Below are positions 1 to 6,887 of a stretch of 15,880 bases of DNA, one piece after another. Every line of letters begins with the position of its first letter. Position 1 is the stretch's first letter. The position numbers and the translations under genes are program-made. Location of the stretch: assembly GCF_000151315.2 (NCBI RefSeq), contig NW_011887310.1, positions 145,865-161,744 on the forward strand, in the 5' to 3' direction. This DNA comes from Capsaspora owczarzaki ATCC 30864 (Eukaryota > Opisthokonta > Filasterea). The notes under the pieces are model-generated. The model was not told the DNA's origin, ran no database searches, and saw only the letters and a list, made by a program, of their open reading frames with translations.

Positions 1-53
1 TTATTAAAACAACAAAAAAAAAATCACAACCTTAACCTCATACAAACGATGTA
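1..53 (-). other. 3' UTR of the TSEN15-like gene, possible poly(A) signal at the window edge
   Basis: On the minus strand this stretch follows the stop codon of the Sen15-like gene. It is T-rich and ends with AATAA at positions 5-1. The sixth base of a canonical AATAAA signal would fall outside the window, so the signal is only suggested. Confidence 0.4.
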
Positions 54-672
54 TCAAGCTTGGTCAAGCCTCATCCACCGGTGTTCGTCTGTCACAGATG
101 TCTCCAACCCAGCCGAAAAGACATAGTACGCGATTGATGCATCTGCGTCGACAAACGCAATGTAAATCTTTGAGCTTGAGGCGGCAGATTCAGTCGCTAC
201 TATGGCGGGAGCATTGGTGGAGCCTGACTGTGCGCCTGCTGCTGCGGCACATCCGCCACTGCCGAGGCCACGGAACAGCTGCACAACGTAGTCAATGCTG
301 ACTGGCGCTGCGGCATGGAGCGCAACGACTGGCGACAGTGGCGCCTATACAAAACCCCAAAACCCCAATGCAATTGCATACAACGAGTAAGTGTGTTTGC
401 AGACAACCCATCCAATCGTCAAGGTATCAGAGGTGCATAGTAAGATTGCAGTAGCACTGCTGAATATTCAATGCCAGTCGCAGAGGCCTCAGAGACCTCG
501 GGAATTGTTTTACATCTGCTGCTGGTCGTCCCAATGCGTACGGCAGGTCGAGTCCGGAATGATGATATCGCTGCACATCCCGCCAGTTCTTGATATACAG
601 CAGATCGTTCATGACGAGATCAACAACACGATCGGCGACGCTCGCTCCACGCGATGCATGCGCAAACTGCAT
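54..672 (-). CDS. TSEN15: tRNA-splicing endonuclease subunit Sen15/TSEN15-like protein (two exons)
   Basis: The exons are 672-514 and 344-54, joined in phase 0 over a 169-base intron, giving 149 residues. Sen15 is the small structural subunit that pairs with a catalytic subunit of the nuclear tRNA-splicing endonuclease, which cuts introns out of pre-tRNAs. Exon 1 encodes a helical stretch with the motif YIKNWRDV (about residues 32-39), like the helix-plus-KSWHEV region of human TSEN15. Exon 2 contains VVALHAAAPVSIDYVVQLFR, matching the VVP..ITASLS segment, and near the C-terminus YIAFVDADASIAYYVFSAGL, matching the family signature of an Ala/Val-rich strand, DSTIVYY and a following Gly. Length agrees with the family (human about 170, yeast about 130). 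The ATG at 672 sits in AAGCAATGC, after a T-rich leader. An in-frame ATG at 753 exists but would add a low-complexity Phe-rich start. The loop between the two conserved blocks is Gly/Ala/Ser-rich. Identification rests on short motifs recalled from memory. Confidence 0.72.
345..513 (-). other. Intron of the TSEN15-like gene
   Basis: On the minus strand the donor is GAT|GTAAAAC and the acceptor is TTTTGTATAG|GCG, 169 bases, phase 0. Splicing joins the two blocks of Sen15-like similarity and bypasses in-frame stops in the intron. The junction choice is inferred from the reading frame and consensus sites. Confidence 0.65.
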
Positions 673-1150
673 TGCTTGCCGTCGCCAAAAAAAAAAAAAA
701 GAAAAAGAAAACTGAGCGAAACAACCAAAAACTGAGACCGAGCTTCCTTCCATTCTTGGGAATACAAGTCTGAGAGTGAGTGAAGTGAGGTGTACGATAG
801 ATGTTGTCCCATAGACGTAGTGAGCTTTACGCCAAAACCTCAACAACACACAGCACAACTCAATTGCTTGAATGCGCCGTTTCCAATGATGAAGGGGAAG
901 ATTAAAACACTCGTTCGACTGCAAGTATGCGACTCTGGGATAAGGAACTGGAGACAAGGCTTTTTCATTACTGCAACAACATTGTTGTGGTCATGGATCG
1001 TTGCACGTTTGTGCCAACAAAGCAATCCATGAACTCGCCGGTCAACTCCTACACAACACAGACATTCCGGATCAAAACACCAGCCAATGGCTCTTCACGT
1101 GCTGTACAGGTCAATTTTGAAACAAGCGCCGACAAGCAGGCGGGTCGTGT
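673..1150 (-). other. Intergenic stretch: receptor kinase 3' UTR and TSEN15-like promoter/5' UTR
   Basis: This region separates the receptor kinase stop codon (1151) from the Sen15-like start (672). No convincing coding region, RNA gene or AATAAA signal was seen on the minus strand. Just upstream of the Sen15 start is a strong pyrimidine tract (minus strand, about positions 711-685) with a T run. It may be part of the leader, or a splice-acceptor tract if an unseen 5' exon exists. Confidence 0.5.
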
Positions 1151-4100
1151 TCACAACATTGCCCCGATTTCGCGAATGGTCGTCCCATCCTCAAACCCTG
1201 CCAGCACCTTGACGAGCTGAGAAAAGCTCGGTCGGAACTCCGGTGTCATGTTCCAGCAACTAAGCATCATGTTGTAGAGATCAATCACGCAGGCTTCGGG
1301 CTGGGGCAGTCGACCACCAGCCTCAATGTGAGCCAGTGTCTCGCGCCAATCCATTTGGTCGTACGGCGTCGCTCCGTAGGTGAAGCATTCCCCTACCAAC
1401 GAGCATCAACGCAAGTGAGATCCAAATGAAAATTTCAGCCGAGCATGACTTTACTCACAGGATGTGACGCCAAACGACCAAACATCGGACATGGTCGAAA
1501 ACTTGCGGAAGGTCATTGTTTCCGGCGCCATCCACTACAAATGCAGGATCAACGTAATCAGCATGAGCCGTAAGCAAGTGCTGACCTTACACACCATCGT
1601 CTCACCTTCACGGGAAGCTTGCCACGCGTTTGCACGCGATAGTAGTCATTCTCGTCTTCCAGTTCGCGAGAAAGCCCGAAATCGGCAATCTTGACCACCA
1701 TTCCTTGTCCCACAAGGCAGTTACGCGCGGCAAGATCACGATGCACAAAGTGAAGCGTGCCCAGGTACTCCATGCCAAGTGCAATCTGACGAATGGCATG
1801 GACCTGCTCATTTTGTGTCCACTCGAACGACTGCTTTTGGGACTTTTGCAACAGTGTACGCAGATCGCCATACTGCACAAACTCAAGCAGAACGAGATGG
1901 GGCTCTGACTCGACCAGAGCGGCAAGCAAACGCACGACATTCGGATGCACAAACGGAGCCATCAACTTGGCCTCGCTTTCAAAGTCCTTGCGGGATTTGT
2001 CGTCTGCATCAGACTTGAGAGACTTGACGGCAACTTGCACGGTTTCGGATGCTGCAGGCCCAAGCAAGTTTTGTGCTCGCGGGGGCAACGCGCTGAACGG
2101 CAGTTGACCCAGTGCCACGTCGCCAAAGTTCCCACTGGCAAGGTGCTTCACAATGGTCAAGCCATCACGAATGCGTCGAGAGTTGCCGCCGGCAACATAC
2201 ACACTTTCATTGTCATAGACATTCTCTGTCGAGGTCGTCGAGATGGCTTGGTACAAAGGTTCTTGTTGCTTTTTGTCGACCACGGCATAGACTGCAATGT
2301 CCTCCTCTTGACGAGATTGAGTCGCTTGGGGAAACGGTAAGATTTCCATTTCAACTGCCTCTTGATAGATGGGACCGGCAGAGTCCTTCGGTGTCATGGC
2401 TGCACGACGCGAGCGCCGCCGTCGGACTAGAACGACGGCAAGTACGATCAGACAGACTCCTACAACTGACACAGACGCGGCAACAATGGCGGTCATTGAA
2501 GCTGAATCGCTGGAATCCCTGTCGCGCAGTGCGGCTGAGGCTGAGGCTACGCTCGCCACATACTCAACCGAAGTGGATGCTGCTGAGGCAACAGAAGCAA
2601 CAGATGCTGCGCTGGTAACGAACTCCACGGAGGTGGACGCGGCAGATGCGTCGGAGGCAACAGATGCGACAGAGGCAACGATAACAGCAGATGCAGCGCT
2701 GGTGACGAATGCAATGGACGTCGAGGCAACATTGGCATCGGATGCCTCTGAAGCAAGCGAGGCAACCGACGACGAGATTGCTGAGGCCGAAGCGGCTGAC
2801 AACTGACTTGCTACTGATGCCTCTGAAGCGAACGAGGCAAACGACGTCGAGATTGCGGAAGCCGAAGCGGCTGACAACAGGGTTGCCACTGATGCGCGAG
2901 ATATCGACGCGACCGTCGCAGAGCTCGCAGTCGCTGCAGAGATGGCAGAGCTGGCCCGACGTTGAATCATGCTCTTAACAATCGATGTCATCAGTGTTGT
3001 GCGCTCGGTGCTCGACTTGATCGTCTCGAACGGCATGGCGAGCAAAAACGACGAGTAGCTGCCACCCACAGTGCTCACACCCGCAATGTTGCCGCCAGAA
3101 GAGCCATGGAACAGTGCAGCCATGCCGTTTCCGACGGTAGTCAGGATGTCAGGGGTTTGAACAATGAAAGGGCCGCCAAGCGCGATCACCGAGTTGAACG
3201 TCACAGTGCCGCTCATTGTAAAGCCTGGGTCGACAGCCTGACGAGCAATGAATGGCGCGCTGGCAGTAGCACCGGCGTAACCAGCACCCAGGTTGTTGGC
3301 AAGGAAGGTCGCACTTGCTCCACCAGCCGCTGCAAGACCCGAAGCGACGTGCGAGCCGCTGACAATCAAAGAGCGCGGGTTGGTGAAAGTAGCAGCAGCA
3401 ATCCATGTGTTGATGACAGCTTGATGCGCGGCAGGGAACACGTCAATGCCAGTGTTCTCGCCTGCAAACCAGATCACAGTATCGTAGTTCACCAGGTAGT
3501 CATTCACCCATGTCGGGTCGAGCAGCGTGTTCTTGGTGGCCGAGTCGCAGCGGTAGCCTGCAGCCTGGAGCGCGGTGACATACTCGAACACGTACTCGCG
3601 TGTATAACGGCCCTCGATATTGTCGCTCGTGTGGATAAAGTCGGCGTCAAAAGCATCCACCACCAGAACGCGCGGTCTGGCTCCAGAGTTGCGGTACCCA
3701 GCCACTGTCAGCTTGGTGAGAGCTTCACCGCCGGCATTGACACCAGCAACTTTGAAGTAGTACTGCGTGTCGACTGCGACTGTTGTCGTGATACCACATA
3801 CGCTGTTGCCGTAGATTGTATCGATATAAACCGAAGAGCTAGAAGTAGGCCCGAAGATGACACCTGCATCCCAGCCACGACCATCGGTGGAGGTGTACAG
3901 CTTGTACGCTGTTGCTGTTGCATTTGATTCCAGCGGATCAGTTGGTTGAACCCAGCACAGGCCAACGCCGTTGGGCATTGAGGCAGTGTAAAGGTTGGTG
4001 ACTGGCAGCGGGATGATGATTGCAGACGAATTAAAGTACTTGTGGATGCCCTTGTAGATGGCACGACCCAGCTGTTATTGTCCGAATTATTGTGAGTTAT

Positions 4101-5511
4101 CATTCGATGAGAGTCCTTCAGAGTGCATTCACCAAACTCCCACCTCACAATCAGCTTTACCGTTTCGCGGTAGGATTCTTTCGCCATCAGCGCCATCTCA
4201 GTGGCATTGAGCACATCAATGGCAAGCGTAACGAACGATGGCATCTTGGTGTTTTGAATCAATTCCGTTTTGGACGAATCCAGGACGCCTCCTTTGTTGT
4301 TTTGTCCGGTCGCTTGCTGAATGTTCAAGCGCACGCTGTCTGCCGCGATGCTGCACGCCGTGTAGAGCGCTGCACTGAGACCGCTGGGGTTCTACAGGTC
4401 ATGGAACAATAAGCACAACTCAATCGAGAGAAATAGCAACAAGCATCGCCTACTTACCGTGCTGGGTGTTGCAGTTGATACACCCGATCCAGCGCCTGCA
4501 GTTGCCCCGATGCCTGCATACAGCCAGTCGCCTCCAACTTGCGTGTTGACAAAATTTATCTCCAGCTTCTTGTCGAACATGTAGTTCGAAAACTTTGCCC
4601 TGGCCAGATAGTCAGTATCAAGGGTGGGCGCTGAGTTGGCTGCCACTTGAAGACCCATGGTTGAATACTGGCCTTGACTCATAAAGCGCAAAAAGTCCTG
4701 GGCTGACAGTTTCCAGCGTGGAATGCCAGCTGTTGACGCTCCGCATCCGACGCGAACGGCATCAGCCGTTGCAAGCTTGCCCGAAGCTGTGGTCATCTTG
4801 TTGGTAATCTCAACCTTGATTCCCGCCGCAGCAGTAAAGTAGTAGCGACCAAGATACACAAAGATGGAGTCGAATTGATACATCGGGACTGATATTGTCT
4901 GTATGCCTCCGGAATGCGTAATGCGAATATCTGGAGAGCCTCGGTTGGTTGTGGCAGGCCAAGTCATGTAAACGGGGTAGTAGCCAGACGTGGTAAGTGT
5001 AGCGGTAAACGTGGCTTGGGCAGATTCCGAAGTAGATCCTGCAAACCAGTGTTGATCGGAACCATACCCTGCAGCGCTTGAAATAGAGGACCATGAGCCA
5101 CTGTTAGCGGTGTATGTCACTTTCTTGGCAGCTGTGTTGTCATTGTCGTTGATGATGACTTCTGTGGGAGTCTCAAACCAGCGCTCTCGAGTGGAATAGA
5201 CGCTGGCGCCGGCATTGGCCCAGATACTCTTGAACGTAGCGGATGCTGATCTCGTTTGTGTAGAGGTCTTGCAGAAGCGATTCTTCACTAAAATAACGGG
5301 AACCAGTGCCGTTGTAGCCTCCGGTTGATCCAGAGCAAGTCAGCCAACCCATCGCGGGTGACAGGACGACATTCTTGGTGGACAGCTGCGGGGCAGTCGA
5401 GCTGGTAGCGTCGACCCACTTGGTTGGCAAATTGTGAATGTCTGCTTTCGCGGTCAACGCTGCAAGCACGAGTAGAGCACCGACGACGACGAGCGATCGC
5501 GCCACAGCCAT
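1151..5511 (-). CDS. Receptor tyrosine kinase with amidase/golvesin-like, FN3-like and amidotransferase-like ectodomain
   Basis: Blocks are 5511-5221, 5219-4458, 4391-4161, 4071-1606, 1534-1459 and 1392-1151, about 1355 residues after allowing one base to be skipped at 5219-5221. Residues 1-23 are a signal peptide. About 45-115 and 260-441 resemble an N-acetylmuramoyl-L-alanine amidase fold (NEISIRYVQEYL, NAGASVYSTRER, ELIQNTKMP, SYRET, GRAIYKGIHKYF). It is interrupted at about 118-257 by a golvesin/Xly-type beta domain (SGYYPVYMTWPATTNR, LGRYYF, ADAVRVG). FN3-like is about 450-555 and a GATase1/DUF4350-like domain about 560-798 (RVLVVDAFDADF, VIWFAGE, LIVSGSH, MPFETI). A Ser/Ala stalk (798-940) leads to a transmembrane helix (954-977) and RRRRSRR stop-transfer. 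Juxtamembrane tyrosines are 997, 1023, 1035, 1047 and 1053. The kinase (about 1064-1335) has Lys1111, Glu1128, HRDLAARN (1205-1212), DFG (1225-1227), Tyr1238/1239 and WMAPE, so it should phosphorylate tyrosine. The start ATG has context CGAAATGGC. The ligand is unknown. Confidence 0.85.
1393..1458 (-). other. Receptor kinase intron 4
   Basis: Donor ACATCCT|GTGAGTAAAG and acceptor CGTTGGTAG|GGGAATGC, 66 bases, phase 1. Splicing rebuilds the Trp codon of SFGVTSWECFTYGATPY in the kinase C-lobe. Confidence 0.92.
1535..1605 (-). other. Receptor kinase intron 3
   Basis: Donor GTGAAG|GTGAGACG and acceptor GCATTTGTAG|TGGATG, 71 bases, phase 0. Splicing joins GKLPVK to WMAPE in the kinase activation segment. 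Confidence 0.92.
2500..2965 (-). repeat. Degenerate Ser/Ala-coding tandem repeat (receptor stalk)
   Basis: The DNA encodes about 140 residues built of loosely repeated units such as SAASASAIS, ASFASEAS and AASTSVEFVTSAAS; several copies differ by a few codons. It lies between the last extracellular domain and the transmembrane helix. The composition fits an extended, possibly O-glycosylated stalk; glycosylation is inferred. Confidence 0.75.
4072..4160 (-). other. Receptor kinase intron 2
   Basis: Donor GAAACG|GTAAAGC and acceptor GACAATAACAG|CTGGGT, 89 bases, phase 0. It joins KESYRET to LGRAIYKGI, restoring the amidase C-terminal helix. A nearby alternative GTGAGG donor would insert extra residues that fit the family worse. 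Confidence 0.8.
4392..4457 (-). other. Receptor kinase intron 1
   Basis: Donor ACG|GTAAGTAGG and acceptor GACCTGTAG|AACCCC on the minus strand, 66 bases, phase 0. It joins ...ATPST to NPSGLSAALYTA within the second half of the amidase-like domain. Confidence 0.85.
5219..5221 (-). other. Apparent one-base frameshift in the receptor kinase gene
   Basis: On the minus strand the codons for YVQEYL (ending at 5221) are followed by a G run. Ignoring one G (5220) continues directly into ANAGASVYSTRERW in the next frame, exactly as expected for the amidase-like family. Both sides read as well-preserved protein right up to the site, no usable GT-AG pair separates them, and the downstream exon phase (5219-4458, 254 codons) is consistent. 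It is an assembly error, a genuine mutation or, less likely, programmed frameshifting. Confidence 0.75.
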
Positions 5512-5659
5512 TTCGTTTGCAGGTGTTCAGTGATCTCTGAATGACAACAAACAAAAGTTGGATCAAATCATGAGCGTCGGATCTCCTTCTCCTCATCTCC
5601 TCTGCCTCCATCTCCCCCCTTTCTTAGCTGCCCCACAATGTTCATCGCGATGCACATCC

Positions 5660-5709
5660 CTCGATAATGCTGGGTTGTTTTCGAGTTAGTTCACCCGAGC
5701 ATTATCGAG
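5660..5709. repeat. Near-perfect inverted repeat upstream of the receptor start
   Basis: The left arm CTCGATAATGCTGGGT (5660-5675) and right arm ACCCGAGCATTATCGAG (5693-5709) are complementary over 16 bases, with a single bulged G and a 17-base loop. It lies about 150 bases upstream of the receptor ATG. It could be a transcription-factor palindrome, an RNA hairpin in the 5' UTR, or a remnant of a small mobile element. Confidence 0.8.
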
Positions 5710-5878
5710 AGAGCAACAAAATAAAATGTCAAACAAAATCGTTCAAACTACAATAGCAAACTGCGCGAGTCGGTCTCAAGGCATCTGAGACTCGGATTTT
5801 TGCATGAGACTATTGAAGTTGAAGATGAAAATCGAGAGTGTGGGAAGTGCGATGTCCATCCGACTCAAGTCAACGAAC

Positions 5879-5950
5879 AAAAGCAAAAGCCAAAGCAAAA
5901 GCAAAAGCAAAAGCAAAAGCAAAAGCAAAAAAACAAACAAAAAAAAAAAA
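5879..5950. repeat. AAAAGC microsatellite running into an A-rich tract
   Basis: About eight units of AAAAGC with slight interruptions run from 5879 to about 5926, followed by AAAC and an A run to 5950. Confidence 0.9.
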
Positions 5951-6460
5951 CCAACCAAAGCCCAAAACAGTACGTTTGCTTTGATCTTCCTTCTTTCTGT
6001 TCGCTCTCGTTCACGGCCCTTCTCGCCGGTGCCGTTCAATGTCAATTCAATGTTCAGGCTGCTTCACTGTTGCATGGCAGGGGGAGGGGACGACGCTGCG
6101 ATCGAGGTCGGAGGTGACGAATGCCCGCTCGTCTGACTCCAGTTCCGTCCCCCACCGCCCCCGCTTGTCACCCGAGCGAGCTGAAGTCCAGCCAGTTGCC
6201 TTCTCTTGCAAGGTTTGATTCAACACCTCGTTTCACTGGTCCCGCTTGGGGGGGGGGCCCATTCGTCGACAGTCATTGCCCATGCTGACCCCATGCAACC
6301 GCAAAAGCTTCAACAAAGCCCCGCACCTGCTCGCTCCACCTGCGCTTGTGGCTCCTGACGCACTGTCACTGTCAATGTAAAGTTGATCTTAAGAACTCAC
6401 GTTACAAATGTCGAGTTGGGAGATTGGAAATCTGCCAATGGTCGCTCAAAGGAAAGGGCG

Positions 6461-6519
6461 AGAAAAAAAAAAAAGAAAAAAAAAAGAAACAAATGAAACA
6501 AACAAACAAACAAACAAAC

Positions 6520-6550
<31 letters not shown>

Positions 6551-6567
6551 AAAGAAAAAAAAAAAAA
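6461..6567. repeat. A-rich simple repeat with AAAC units and a 29-base A run
   Basis: The stretch combines A runs broken by single G, six or so AAAC units (about 6495-6519) and an uninterrupted A run at 6520-6548. On the minus strand it is a T-rich tract about 320 to 430 bases downstream of the UBR4-like stop codon. Confidence 0.92.
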
Positions 6568-6887
6568 CTGGACCAAAAATGGTCTTTTAACTTAAAGCGG
6601 TCTTCTCACACTTGGTAACGTTCAACGGCGTGCCTTTCTGCATCCCCTACGCCCACTAACACTGTAGCACGGTACTGTACCAAGGACGAAAGCGAAGAAC
6701 AAAAAAAAAAGACTGAAACAAGTCGCATTCATCAGGTAAACACTGTACTCACAAACAACAAACTACAAGTACAAGAACATCAAGGACAGACTGCAATACA
6801 CACACAAACATACACAAACAGACACACACAATCATACAAGTACAACAATGAACATTTTTAGAGGTGTAAAATGAAACAAACCGTGTT

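Larger units (their letters stand above)
5512..6887. other. Intergenic region: receptor promoter/5' UTR and UBR4-like 3' UTR
   Basis: No convincing gene was found on either strand; open frames here translate only simple repeats. The side near 6887 should hold the 3' UTR of the UBR4-like gene (CA/TG-rich, about 6798-6830), but no AATAAA was seen. The side near 5512 should hold the receptor promoter and leader. It contains an inverted repeat, AAAAGC and AAAC/poly-A tracts, and a run of ten G (6248-6257). Confidence 0.6.

Noticed and set aside
430-513. Protein-like reading of the TSEN15 intron in a shifted frame (TIPEVSEASATG...)
   Set aside because: It needs a frame change at the exon end, reaches a stop, and would separate the Sen15 blocks. 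The phase-0 GT-AG intron explains the region better, though a check by RNA-seq would settle it.
609-957. Longer N-terminus for the Sen15-like protein (upstream ATG at 753)
   Set aside because: It would translate a poly-T tract into a Phe run (FSFSFFFFWRR) just before the conserved region, which looks like a leader rather than protein.
2962-3927. 321-codon open frame on the plus strand
   Set aside because: It is antisense to the amidotransferase-like and FN3-like domains of the receptor, with Arg/His/Cys-rich composition typical of a shadow frame.
5776-6045. Minus-strand frame with a poly-Leu hydrophobic helix
   Set aside because: The Leu/Phe run is just the translation of the AAAAGC/poly-A repeat; there is no homology and no flanking conserved sequence.
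6346-6618. Plus-strand Lys-rich open frame
   Set aside because: It is a translation of the A-rich simple repeat and has no protein-like sequence outside it.
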